Assembly: GCA_942492065.1 (NCBI GenBank)
Contig: CALODV010000008.1
Span: 248,001 to 312,000 of the forward strand
Origin: G963665815 sp942492065
GTDB taxonomy: Bacteria > Cloacimonadota > Cloacimonadia > Cloacimonadales > JAIOQZ01
Reading direction: 5' to 3'
Length of the DNA stretch: 64,000 nucleotides
Of the stretch, positions 26,501-34,587 are shown piece by piece (position 1 is the first letter of the stretch; every line of letters begins with the position of its first letter). Both the position numbers and the translations under genes were made by a program. The notes below the pieces were generated by a model. It had not been told where the DNA came from. It ran no database searches and was given only the letters and a program-made list of their open reading frames with translations.

Positions 26501-27202
26501 CTTGGGACCGGTGATGTTTATATCACTGATACAGATGGTCAACTTCTGAACGGATTTCCTGTAAGTCTTGGAGAATATTGTGCAGTTGCACCTCTTCTGG
26601 CTGATGTGAATGATGATAATCAGGTCGATGTAATACAGGTTTCAGATGCAGGTAATGTTTATATTATTCAGAATGACGGAACTCTCCTGAATTCTGCACC
26701 TTTCATGATTGGATTGGACCATATTACTTCCGGAACGATCACAGATCTTGATTACGACGGAGATTTTGAGCTTATCTTCAATGTTGAATCTGCAATTGCG
26801 GCAATTGATTTCAAATACACCCTTGGACATCAAAGTCCATGGATACACTACAGAGGTAACTTAAGAAGAACAGGTAATTACTCGGATAATGAGCTTGTTC
26901 CTGTTAAAGAGAATGTAAACAAATACAATAGAACAGAGATTTCAAACTACCCGAATCCATTTAATCCTGAAACAACTATCAGTCTTTCACTTAAAGATGA
27001 GAAGCTGAACTCAGTTAAGGTATATAATGTTAAAGGGCAGCTTGTTAAAACGCTTTGGAATGAAAAGACCGATTTATCAGAAATGACCTTAACATGGAAA
27101 GGCAGGGACAGCAGAGAGAAGTCTGTTGGATCCGGAGTGTACTTTTACAAAGTTCAAACTGATAAAAACGTATATACAGAAAAATTGCTGTTGCTCAAAT
27201 AG
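23597..27202 (+). CDS. Gingipain-like C25 cysteine peptidase with type IX secretion sorting domain
   Basis: 1201 residues. A signal peptide covers residues 1-21. The N-terminal propeptide (to about 200) is followed by a C25 domain opening DPHKMIIITDLQRASWFDGFVQWK; the catalytic dyad is His448 in FHDGHAN and Cys478 in THGCHSAG. An Ig-like segment (about 600-700) and FG-GAP/VCBS-type beta-propeller repeats (DLNNDNTSDIVVGV, FDNDGLNEIVYY, DVNDDNQVDVIQV) follow. The last 85 residues, from NYPNPFNPETTI, are a type A T9SS sorting domain ending YTEKLLLLK. It is thus exported, cleaved and anchored or released at the cell surface. Gene is monocistronic with its own terminator. Confidence 0.95.
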   Translation: MTTRIRLVLILIIFSICGLSADISVHLNKYDISKIEPAQELKPGKPAISFLPLKVLLPMGEKVTDIEIELSSHTDELNYSLRHVNSVVPTDGVRYSSTSADETVYSANRFYPYSEFQNGGNHLLNGYKILLLNVYNEKYNPVEKALRTYNDVNITIRTEIDVNVRFEENSMLLDTVEKREQIKSMVVNPGQVSSYAKTHVERPPVLLDPLDPHKMIIITDLQRASWFDGFVQWKASKGINAEVFTTENILLAYNGVDDQEKIREFIKDAYVTYSNSADPLEYVILGGDDEIIPVRYAWAAIDSTFSPEHVYDLVEDVPTDFYYSALDGSWNDDNDSDFGEPGDNPDMFPEVALGRIPCETQEEFNHFFNKLYHYVDVNTDGNDFVYLIGEDLDWTPQTWGGDSMDELAEMMPEDYQYVRLYEREGTYSQQAVVDALNFGPAIIFHDGHANSDYVLGIPSGAIANLNNTQYGLIYTHGCHSAGFDELESGPEEAISEKLIFNEGGLFAYFGNTRYGWGELGTTNGGSQWYHRAFVDAIFADNINELGWALQQSRIDLANQAVNIEVWRWIHYELVMFGDPSAELKMPQGIFPELFPENVQVVEENGDFDGIINPGETVNIEFTIANSIERADADSVRVSVVFPDSVAEVLSDDVFIGEISTGSGAEVSGNSISVRILEETDIYDIDYRIVVDAAIVGGEYHKEYEQSFDLSMMQSQWPKTLNYFCYQDPAIVKVNNIRKIVNVSAGGEIIISSITGNEETVIDLGETTYRTASFADLNNDNTSDIVVGVDDSLFAYSLDGQRLWAKGLSHDVNGTEYDAFLYSEPIIAHVTSVTEWNIVFSNIFGDLYCLDANGNEVLGFPDLGTGRGKLSVSGFDNDGLNEIVYYINDEIHVFNSTGTELNSFPVSQTVADAEMTVNGVYLYLYDGSGIRKVSMDGNVSNVIDLPECFIDEIAFGEMDGNSGDELVFTLGTGDVYITDTDGQLLNGFPVSLGEYCAVAPLLADVNDDNQVDVIQVSDAGNVYIIQNDGTLLNSAPFMIGLDHITSGTITDLDYDGDFELIFNVESAIAAIDFKYTLGHQSPWIHYRGNLRRTGNYSDNELVPVKENVNKYNRTEISNYPNPFNPETTISLSLKDEKLNSVKVYNVKGQLVKTLWNEKTDLSEMTLTWKGRDSREKSVGSGVYFYKVQTDKNVYTEKLLLLK

Positions 27203-27639
27203 TAACTGAGATTTATAAAGCTATGAGCCTGATGACGATTCATCGGGCTTTTTTGCATTAAGGTAAAATGATATCTGACTTATTTATTTTTGATATGAAA
27301 TTAACTGTTCAATAAAGGAGAACAAGAACAGCCATCAGAATTGCATGCGTGTTTAACTAAAACTAGCAGTAACAACAGTAATATGGGCTGTTGACAACTC
27401 GGTCTTTGAGTTCAGTCAGGTGCCGTCTGCTTCAGGTTTATGTTCCGCTGAATGGAAGAACCAGCTCTTTCAGGTGCGCTCCCTAGATACAGCATTACAT
27501 CTGATAGGTTATAATCTCTGTTTGTGTGCGAGATGAAGCTTTATTCAGAAAGATAAATGCTTGGAAACCACAGAAACATTGACAAAATTACTAAATATGA
27601 TTCAGTTATCCACTCAAAATTAATACATTCGAGGTAATT
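27203..27639. other. Intergenic gap with a less AT-rich island
   Basis: 437 bases. After the terminator at 27225-27254 comes a patch at about 27385-27495 that is visibly richer in G and C than its surroundings and open in one plus frame (reads NSVFEFSQVPSASGLCSAE) but has no start or ribosome site. I recognise nothing else in the gap. Confidence 0.5.
27225..27254 (+). terminator. Rho-independent terminator of the C25 protease gene
   Basis: AGCCTGATGA (27226-27235) pairs with TCATCGGGCT (27240-27249) with one G-T pair, followed by TTTTT. It begins 23 bases after the stop codon. Confidence 0.88.
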
Positions 27640-28224
27640 ATGAGAACTTCAATAATAATACTGGTTATATTGCTTCTGACAGCTTGTGGGCATGATTTGT
27701 CCCAGTTTCAACGACTGAAAAATCCGGAAATAACAGTAAAAACAGATCAACCGGTACTTTCATACACAGTAAAGGGTACACCGGGAGCAACCGGTGCAGA
27801 AGCTTTTAAAGCACTATTCTCAGCGTTTTATGCACTGAAAGGTAAACATGGTCTGGAGTCTTCAGCTCCGATTGCAAGATGGAGTGGTGATGTGAATGGA
27901 CCTAAGGAAGAATGGGTTGGTGAGTTTGCACTGAAAGTAAATGCTTCAGTCAAAGAGATTCCCGAAAAGATCAAGACAAAGTACCCGAAACTGGAACTTA
28001 AGGTTTGGAAATACGGGAAAACTGCAGAAATACTTCATGTGGGAGCTTATGATGCAGAGGATGCAACTATTAATAAGTTGCATGAATTCATTGAGAAGTC
28101 CGGTTATGAGATAAACGGACAGCATGAAGAGGAATACATTAAAGGTCCAGGGATGTTTTTTGAAGGAAATCCTGATAAATACCAGACAATAATAAGATAT
28201 CCTGTAAAAAAGAAGATAAATTAG
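27640..28224 (+). CDS. Lipoprotein with GyrI-like (SOUL/AraC effector-binding) domain
   Basis: 194 residues; residues 1-15 are a lipoprotein signal ending TAC with Cys16. The rest is a GyrI-like small-molecule binding domain: duplicated beta-alpha-beta-beta units, KYGKTAEILHVGAYDAEDATINKLHEFIEKSGYEI (cf. the hallmark HxGpYdxx-pTixxLxxfi) and YQTIIRYPVKK at the end. Such domains bind lipophilic or cationic ligands and usually work as transcriptional effectors or stand-alone; a lipidated one suggests a periplasmic ligand carrier. It sits about 70 bases upstream of the thioredoxin-ApbE operon and may be co-transcribed. Confidence 0.8.
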   Translation: MRTSIIILVILLLTACGHDLSQFQRLKNPEITVKTDQPVLSYTVKGTPGATGAEAFKALFSAFYALKGKHGLESSAPIARWSGDVNGPKEEWVGEFALKVNASVKEIPEKIKTKYPKLELKVWKYGKTAEILHVGAYDAEDATINKLHEFIEKSGYEINGQHEEEYIKGPGMFFEGNPDKYQTIIRYPVKKKIN

Positions 28225-28292
28225 ATCAAATAAAATGTGGATATTTGTAAATAAAGATTATCATATAAACATATTACACAATGGAGAATGTT

Positions 28293-28760
28293 ATGTTGAG
28301 AAATATATTTTTATACCTTTTGATTTTATGTGTAGGTACAGTATTCTCATTACAGGGATTCACTGATTTTGATAAAGCATGTGAATCTGCCAAAGCTAAT
28401 CATAAATACATGTTGATGATATTTCAGGGTTCCGACTGGTGTACTTATTGTATGAGTACAGAAGAGAAAGTATGGAGCACAGATGTGTTCGATAACTTTG
28501 TAAAAGAGAACTGTGTCGTGATTAACGTGGATTTTCCCAAACTCAAAAAGAATAAACTGCCGGAAGAACAACACGAGATGAACAAAGAACTTTTCAAAAA
28601 GTATGATACTATAGGCGGCGTTCCGTTTGGTGTTCTTCTTGATGAGAATTGTAATGTTCTTGGTTCAATCCCTTATTCTGATTATACTGCAGAAGAGTAT
28701 ATTGAAAAGCTTAAATCATTTATGGCAAAAAAGTCAGGAGAGTCTTCCGAAAAGAATTGA
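28293..28760 (+). CDS. Secreted thioredoxin-fold protein
   Basis: 155 residues from the ATG at 28293, chosen because GGAG lies six bases before it; an ATG four codons earlier has no site. The N-terminal hydrophobic stretch (residues 3-19) is a signal peptide. The thioredoxin active site is SDWCTYCMS (CxxC), with the cis-proline region GGVPFGVLLDENC later in the fold. It resembles the DUF255/thioredoxin_7 group that acts on exported substrates. The next gene, apbE-like, begins within a few bases. In this operon the likely role is keeping cysteines of an exported partner reduced or correctly paired; the DUF4266 lipoprotein with its terminal CGC is the obvious candidate. Confidence 0.88.
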   Translation: MLRNIFLYLLILCVGTVFSLQGFTDFDKACESAKANHKYMLMIFQGSDWCTYCMSTEEKVWSTDVFDNFVKENCVVINVDFPKLKKNKLPEEQHEMNKELFKKYDTIGGVPFGVLLDENCNVLGSIPYSDYTAEEYIEKLKSFMAKKSGESSEKN

Positions 28761-28765
28761 TTTTG

Positions 28766-29671
28766 ATGGGATGTCGATTTGACATTACAGTTGTGTCGGA
28801 AGATGAAGATAAAGCAGATAAGTACATTGAACTTGCAGTTGAGAGAATACACAACATCGAGGGTATTGTTTCGTCGTGGCTGCCTGATTCCCAAACAGCT
28901 TTGATTAATAAAAATGCCGGAATAAAACCTGTTATGGTCGATGATGAGCTGTATCGTTTGATTAAGCGAGCTAAAACTGTTTCAGGAATAACTGATGGAG
29001 CTTTTGACATTAGTTATGCTTCCATGGATAAAATCTGGAAGTTTGACGGAAGTATGAAGTCGTTGCCATTGGTAGAAGATATTGCCGGATCGGTAGAAAA
29101 AGTTGGCTATGAGAATATCATTCTTAACGAAAATGATAAGAGCGTTTTTCTGAGGAAAAAGGGAATGAAGATAAATTTTGGTGGCATAGGCAAAGGTTAT
29201 GCGGCTGATCAGGCTAAAGCTCTGCTGATTGAACACGGCGTCGAAGCAGGAATTATCAATGCTTCTGGAGATCTTTCAGCCTGGGGAAAACAACCGGATG
29301 GCAGCAGCTGGAAAGTTGCTATTACTAATCCTTTGAATAAGAACAAGCAGTTTGCTGTCTTACCTGTAGACAACAGAGCTATTGTTACTTCAGGCGATTA
29401 TGAAAGGTATGTTGAGCTTGAAGGAAAGCGCTACTCACACATAATTGACCCCAGAACCGGTTATCCTGCAACGGGTATTGTGAGTGTCAGTGTTATTGCA
29501 GAAAATGCAGAACTTGCTGATGCTTTGGCAACTGCCATATTTGTTATGGGAGTAGACGCCGGAATTGACAGGATAAATCAACTTGATAAAGTAGATTGTA
29601 TAATTGTTGATGATAAAGGGAATGTGTTTCATTCCGAGGACATAAGGATAAATGAAGATGAAAAGTTTTAG
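28766..29671 (+). CDS. apbE: ApbE-like FAD:protein FMN transferase
   Basis: About 301 residues. Key segments: MGCRFDIT at the start, DSQTALINKNAG, FDISYASMDKIWKFDG, INFGGIGKGYAADQAKALL, INASGDLSAWG, SHIIDPRTGYPA (metal/FAD site) and ADALATAIFVMG near the end. ApbE moves FMN from FAD to a Thr/Ser of exported redox proteins, using Mg2+. Most relatives carry a lipoprotein signal; this one starts directly at the catalytic fold and has none. An in-frame TTG at 28757 overlaps the thioredoxin stop; I took the ATG at 28766, but the start is uncertain. Its stop overlaps the DUF4266 start by 20 bases. Confidence 0.92.
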   Translation: MGCRFDITVVSEDEDKADKYIELAVERIHNIEGIVSSWLPDSQTALINKNAGIKPVMVDDELYRLIKRAKTVSGITDGAFDISYASMDKIWKFDGSMKSLPLVEDIAGSVEKVGYENIILNENDKSVFLRKKGMKINFGGIGKGYAADQAKALLIEHGVEAGIINASGDLSAWGKQPDGSSWKVAITNPLNKNKQFAVLPVDNRAIVTSGDYERYVELEGKRYSHIIDPRTGYPATGIVSVSVIAENAELADALATAIFVMGVDAGIDRINQLDKVDCIIVDDKGNVFHSEDIRINEDEKF

Positions 29672-29870
29672 AGTTATCTTATTTCTTTCAATGGTGTTTC
29701 TGGTATCCTGTGCTAATGTACAGGGATTTGAAAAGATGCGACTTAACGATGATGATATGAGTCTCTCAGAAAGAGACAGTAAAAAGTTTGAGACTACTTT
29801 TCAGACATACAGAGAAGGTTCTTCCGGAGCGAATGGAGGAAAATCTGGAGGTGGCTGTGGCTGCAACTAA
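29652..29870 (+). CDS. DUF4266 small lipoprotein with C-terminal GGGCGCN
   Basis: 72 residues. Residues 1-19 are a lipoprotein signal; Cys20 in LVSCAN is the lipidation site. The mature part is only about 53 residues: GFEKMRLNDDDMSLSERDSKKFETTFQTYREGSSG, then a glycine-rich end with Cys69 and Cys71 (GGGCGCN). The arrangement matches DUF4266 as I know it. Its job is unknown. The ribosome site overlaps apbE, and the next gene's GTG start lies inside its last codons, so the three are translationally coupled. The terminal CxC invites a metal, heme, disulfide or covalent flavin role; none is shown by the sequence. Confidence 0.88.
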   Translation: MKMKSFRVILFLSMVFLVSCANVQGFEKMRLNDDDMSLSERDSKKFETTFQTYREGSSGANGGKSGGGCGCN

Positions 29871-31302
29871 ACAAACGCTGTTGCTTGTGTTTCTTTTGAT
29901 TTCTACTTTCTGTATGAGTATGGAAATAGCCTCAGGTCCCGGAACAGGCTACAAAAAAAGGGTGTTGGATAAAACTGAGCTGTATATTCTCACCAGTTAT
30001 TACTCGCAGGACGGAGATAATGCAGCAGTGACCGGTGGTGTTGGGACAGAGGAACTTACTAACTCTGCAACTAATATCAATATTGCAATTCCTGTAAAAG
30101 AAGATAACATCCTTAAGATTGATGCAACCGTTTCGGCATATTCTTCGGCTTCATCCGGTAATTTGAATCCTTTTACATCTGCATCATCAGGTGGAACATC
30201 CAACCCTGTTTCAACAGTAAAAGGAAGTCCCTGGGTTGAGTCTTCAGGTGCATCACAAAGTGATGTCTGGGTGAACACCCAATTGGATTTCAGTCATTAT
30301 AATAGTGAGAGAACAGGGATTTATTCAAGTAAGGTAAGTTATTCTAATGAATACGATTATTCATCATTTGGCTTTGGAGGAGGATTTACAGGTTTTTACA
30401 ATGAGAAAAACACAGAGTTTGATTTGAAGCTCAATATGTACCTTGATCAATGGCGTCCAAAACAACCGAAAGAGTTAGCTCGATTCTTCCAGTATGACGG
30501 AAATCTTAGCACCGGACACTTTGAAAACGTACCTGTTTATGACATGAATGGTATAGCTACGGATAAAACCGGTGATAACACCTGGAACCCATCTACAGAT
30601 AAGATGCTGGATAATGAAGGTCGTAACAGTTTCTCAATGTCAGTGCGTTTATCTCAGATGATTAATCCAAGTTCACAGATATCTTTTTTTACTGATTTCG
30701 TCTTTCAGAAGGGGTGGCTGGCAAATCCTATGCAGAGAGTGTATTTTGCAGATAAAGATAATTTTTACATAGGGAACCCTGAGTTCATAGACAATTATGA
30801 ATCGGAATCTAACACTGGAGTATTCCACCTGGCAGACGATTATGAAAGACTTCCTGATATCAGGTATAAATTCCCAGTAGGAATGCGATACAGTCATTAT
30901 CTTAACGACTATTTTATACTGAAGTTATATTACAGGTTTTATCAGGATTCCTGGGAGCTGCAGTCTCATACTGCAAATATAGAGGTTCCTGTAAAGGTGA
31001 CTTCCAATTTAACGCTTTATCCTGGCTACAGATATTATACTCAAACTTCAGCTAAGTACTTTGCACCATATGATTCGCACTTATCTACTGATGAATATTA
31101 TACATCCGATAACGATCTGTCAGAGTTTAATTCTTACCAATTGAGTTTTGGAGTTAAGCTGTATGATATGATTACGACCAAATACTTGTGGGTCTTTGGT
31201 TATAAGAACCTGCAGATTAACTACAGCTATTATAAGCGGGATACAAAGTTTGAAGCCCATATTATCTCACTTGGAACTCAACTGCAGATAAAAAAGAAGT
31301 AA
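29857..31302 (+). CDS. DUF3570 family protein, predicted outer-membrane beta-barrel
   Basis: About 481 residues from a GTG at 29857 that has GGAGG five bases upstream; this gives a clean signal peptide (AATKQTLLLVFLLISTFCMS). A longer in-frame frame extends upstream to 29788 but would read through the DUF4266 gene. The mature protein is rich in alternating aromatic and polar residues (DVWVNTQLDFSHYNSERTGIYSSK, YRFYQDSWELQSHTANIEVPVK) and ends in a strand, as an outer-membrane barrel of DUF3570 type does. A Ser/Gly-rich low-complexity stretch lies near 80-125. It overlaps DUF4266 by 14 bases and is last in the operon. Confidence 0.88.
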   Translation: MAATKQTLLLVFLLISTFCMSMEIASGPGTGYKKRVLDKTELYILTSYYSQDGDNAAVTGGVGTEELTNSATNINIAIPVKEDNILKIDATVSAYSSASSGNLNPFTSASSGGTSNPVSTVKGSPWVESSGASQSDVWVNTQLDFSHYNSERTGIYSSKVSYSNEYDYSSFGFGGGFTGFYNEKNTEFDLKLNMYLDQWRPKQPKELARFFQYDGNLSTGHFENVPVYDMNGIATDKTGDNTWNPSTDKMLDNEGRNSFSMSVRLSQMINPSSQISFFTDFVFQKGWLANPMQRVYFADKDNFYIGNPEFIDNYESESNTGVFHLADDYERLPDIRYKFPVGMRYSHYLNDYFILKLYYRFYQDSWELQSHTANIEVPVKVTSNLTLYPGYRYYTQTSAKYFAPYDSHLSTDEYYTSDNDLSEFNSYQLSFGVKLYDMITTKYLWVFGYKNLQINYSYYKRDTKFEAHIISLGTQLQIKKK

Positions 31303-31362
31303 GTTCTTGTTTATCTTGAAGTGCATCAGAAATAGAAGTAATATCAAATTGAGAAAAAGGTA

Positions 31363-33816
31363 ATGATAGAAAGCAAATGTAAGCTGAAACTTGAGGACAT
31401 TCATTTAGGGGTGTTTCTTGAGGAAATTTCGGAGGTTGTCTCTACCGCAGATATTGATGGAAACATTATTTTTATGAATACTGCAGGTCTGAGGCTGTTG
31501 CAATATAGTGAAAGCGAAATGAAGGGACTGAATATAAAAGATCTTCACACAGAAAGTACATACAAGTATCTAGAAGAAGTTGGCATACCTATAGCGATTT
31601 CTGATGGCTCATGGAAGGGGGAAACGACTTTAGTCAGAAAAGACCGGAGTATTGTCGATGTTTTACAGGTAATCGTATCCCATAGAAATGATAATGGTGA
31701 TCTGGAATATTTGTCTACGGTTTTGAAAGATATAAGCCAGGAAAAATCTATTGAGAAAAGTTTACAGAAAAGTGAAGAGTACAGGGAGATACTTTTTAGC
31801 AGAACTTTTGCTCCCAATATAATCATTGATCCGAAAAAAATGTGTATTGTGGAATGTAATGAAGCTGCTGCGAGTGTTTTTGGATTCTCAGACAAGGAAG
31901 ATTTGAAGAGGACATCGATTGTTGATGTAACTGATAGTAATATTTTCAGTGATGAGAAAGCTAAAGTCGAGGCAGATAAAAAGATTGAACAGGCCCTTTG
32001 TCACGGTGAAAGCTATTTTAAGTGGAACTTGATAAGAGCTGATGGTACTCCCTGGATTGGAGAAATACATCTGATTGCTATTCCATGGGGTGAAAAGATA
32101 CTTCTTCAGGCATTTATTAAGGATGTTACAGAAGAAGTGCGAAATGAAAATGAGAAGAAATTTCTGAATAAAATAAACAATATCTTGATTTCCACAGAGA
32201 GTTATAGAGAGATGCTTGAGAATATTCTATATTCAATGATGGACTTTTTTGATTCAGATAGAATTTGGCTGCTCAAACCAATTAGTCTTAAGAAGAAAAT
32301 CTTCGAAATCCCAATGGCTATCAGTAAACCTCAATGGTCCGGGAAGTCGGATATGTGTGGTCCTTTTGTTGTCGATGAAGAGACCCGAAAAATTACTGAA
32401 AACGTTTTAAAATCTGACAGCTCATTGATTCATGGGCGGTTTTCAGAAGGAAAAGAACCTGAGGGGGTAGCTAAATCGTTAGGAGTAAGATCAGAAATTT
32501 TTAAAAAAATACCTATTGTTGATGGCAAACCATGGATTCTTGGTCTCCAATACTGTCAAAATGAGAAACTATGGACAAAAAAGGAAACAGATTTCTTCGA
32601 AGAAGTATCAAATACTGTTGCTCAGGGACTTAATAGCTGGCTGCTTAATAACCAGTTACAGGAATCTAAAGAGTATATTAGCAAAATTCTTGATTCCATG
32701 CCGTCAATTATTATTGGAATTGATGATAAACTAAATATCACACATTGGAATCACGTTGCACAGGATAAAATTGGCTTTAGTGCAAACGAAGTGATTGGAG
32801 AAAAACTGCATGATGTTGTACCAGAGATTTCAGTTAGTTCTGATGAAATCATAGAATCAATAGGAACCGGGGAACTTGTTAGGCATAACAGGGAAAAGAT
32901 AACTTTTGAAAACATTACTTCTTATATTGATACCATTGTCTACCCTGTGTTGACAGAAAAACTTAATGGAGCGGTAATCAGGATTGATGATGTTACTGAA
33001 AAGGTACGACTTCAAGAGAATGTAATCAAGGCTGATAAGATGTCGGCAATTAACGGTTTGGCTGCCGGGATAGCCCATGAAATAAAGAATCCCTTGGCAG
33101 GAGTTATGCAGACAATACAGGTTATGGAAAACAGATTAAAACTTGATTCTGAAAAAAACAGAGAGGTTGCTGAAAAGCTGAACATCAGTATGGATGCTAT
33201 AAGAGAATATGTGTCTGAGAGAAATATTGATCTCATGATGGAGTCTGTAAAAATATCAGGTAAAAGAGCTGACTCAATAATCAACAACATGTTGAATTTC
33301 ACCAGAACTGAATCTGAAAGAGTCTCACAGAACAGTGTTATTGATATACTTGATGATGCTATAGAATTGGCATCCAATGATTATATACTAAAGACGAAGT
33401 GTGAATTTTACAAAATTCACCAGATAAGAGAGTATGAGGATAATATACCCTACATTAATTGTGAACCAGTAAAGTTGAAGGTTGCTTTCTTTAACCTCAT
33501 TAAAAACGGGGCAGAGGCAATGTATAAAAAATCTTTTGGGTCAGACAGACATCCCGAGTTTAGATTTACTGTCCGGAAAATAAAAAAATACATTGAAATT
33601 GAAATTTGGGACAATGGGATTGGTATTGAAGACACTAATCTCAAAAAGATTTTTGATCCATTCTACTCTACAAAGCCAGATGTTTATGGTACAGGTTTAA
33701 GTCTACCGATTTCCTACTATATTATAAGAGATTATCATGATGGTGATATTGTTGCTGATTCATCTGAAGGTGAATGGACTAAGTTCACTATCAGAATACC
33801 TTTTTCGTCAGATTAA
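31363..33816 (+). CDS. Cytosolic sensor histidine kinase, PAS-PAS-GAF-PAS-HisKA-HATPase
   Basis: 817 residues, no membrane segment. PAS domains at about 15-130 (DGNIIFMNTAGLRLLQYSESE), 140-265 (MCIVECNEAAASVFGFSD) and 445-555 (IIIGIDDKLNITHWNHVAQDKIGF). Between the second and third lies a GAF-like region (about 270-440). The kinase core has GIAHEIKNPLAG with His572, FFNLIKNGAEAMY, IWDNGIGIED and the lid YGTGLSLPISYYII. A long insert after the His helix (ISMDAIREYVSERNIDLM) resembles the ISRE-type kinases that follow this order. There is no receiver domain and no adjacent regulator; the partner must be encoded elsewhere. Confidence 0.92.
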   Translation: MIESKCKLKLEDIHLGVFLEEISEVVSTADIDGNIIFMNTAGLRLLQYSESEMKGLNIKDLHTESTYKYLEEVGIPIAISDGSWKGETTLVRKDRSIVDVLQVIVSHRNDNGDLEYLSTVLKDISQEKSIEKSLQKSEEYREILFSRTFAPNIIIDPKKMCIVECNEAAASVFGFSDKEDLKRTSIVDVTDSNIFSDEKAKVEADKKIEQALCHGESYFKWNLIRADGTPWIGEIHLIAIPWGEKILLQAFIKDVTEEVRNENEKKFLNKINNILISTESYREMLENILYSMMDFFDSDRIWLLKPISLKKKIFEIPMAISKPQWSGKSDMCGPFVVDEETRKITENVLKSDSSLIHGRFSEGKEPEGVAKSLGVRSEIFKKIPIVDGKPWILGLQYCQNEKLWTKKETDFFEEVSNTVAQGLNSWLLNNQLQESKEYISKILDSMPSIIIGIDDKLNITHWNHVAQDKIGFSANEVIGEKLHDVVPEISVSSDEIIESIGTGELVRHNREKITFENITSYIDTIVYPVLTEKLNGAVIRIDDVTEKVRLQENVIKADKMSAINGLAAGIAHEIKNPLAGVMQTIQVMENRLKLDSEKNREVAEKLNISMDAIREYVSERNIDLMMESVKISGKRADSIINNMLNFTRTESERVSQNSVIDILDDAIELASNDYILKTKCEFYKIHQIREYEDNIPYINCEPVKLKVAFFNLIKNGAEAMYKKSFGSDRHPEFRFTVRKIKKYIEIEIWDNGIGIEDTNLKKIFDPFYSTKPDVYGTGLSLPISYYIIRDYHDGDIVADSSEGEWTKFTIRIPFSSD

Positions 33817-33818
33817 TT

Positions 33819-34439
33819 CTACAATACTCTTATCAGGCCTATTAATATTGATGCAGTTCTGGTTTTTACTTCAATATCCTCACCAAGTGAAGTGTTGTTT
33901 ATATCGGTCAAACCCAGGTCATAGCGCAGTTCTAACTTCAGTAACTCATTTATATAGAAACCTGTGGAGAAGATTGCACTGAATTCCAACCCTGAAACAT
34001 CATTCAAATCCCCATCTTTGTTTTCGCCGTCTTCTCTTTCCAGTTCATAGGTCGATGAAACCTTGAAATTTGTGCTTATCCCACCTCCGATGAAAAAGTT
34101 TGTTGCTTCATCTCTTGATGATGTAAGTTTAAACTGAAGTGGTAAAGTAATATAGCTATATCTATGGGTTCTGTCATATAATAATCCGTCGCCATCATCA
34201 TTTTCTTCCTGTTTGTATCCTTTACGTGAATAATTAATACCAAAGCTCCAGGCAGTATTGTCGGAAATAGGTCTATCAAGAAAAATACCAAACATAAAAC
34301 TTTTCAGTGCTTCAGGATCATCACCTTTATCCAGAGATGCTGAAGACATTGTCATACCACCGTGAATACCTTCATAAAATTCATCTGCAGTCGCTAATAC
34401 TGCAGACAGCATAACAATTAATAAAACAGAATACTTCAT
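33819..34439 (-). CDS. Outer-membrane beta-barrel protein (paralogue 1, intact)
   Basis: 206 residues: signal peptide 1-18 (LLIVMLSAVLATA), then an OMP_b-brl_2-type eight-stranded barrel. Family landmarks are GIHGGMTMSSAS, FGINYSRKGYKQE, THRYSYITLPLQFKLTS, NFFIGGGISTNFKVSSTYE, FSAIFSTGFYIN and LELRYDLGLTDI. It is the first of four tandem paralogues at 33.8-36.8 kb that share the same landmarks. Its stop lies two bases from the stop of the plus-strand kinase (convergent). Function unknown; small Bacteroidetes barrels of this kind are abundant and often adhesive or structural. Confidence 0.87.
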   Translation of the reverse strand: MKYSVLLIVMLSAVLATADEFYEGIHGGMTMSSASLDKGDDPEALKSFMFGIFLDRPISDNTAWSFGINYSRKGYKQEENDDGDGLLYDRTHRYSYITLPLQFKLTSSRDEATNFFIGGGISTNFKVSSTYELEREDGENKDGDLNDVSGLEFSAIFSTGFYINELLKLELRYDLGLTDINNTSLGEDIEVKTRTASILIGLIRVL

Positions 34440-34587
34440 AACACAAACTCCTTTGTTTAATTATGTAGAGTATATGAGTATTAGTCAAGTTAATTGTATT
34501 ATGGGGAATGATTATGTCTGAAATGAGTATGGAGGATTGTTGTAAAGATGTTGAGCAGGTAAATTTCATCACCTGCTCTATAATAAT

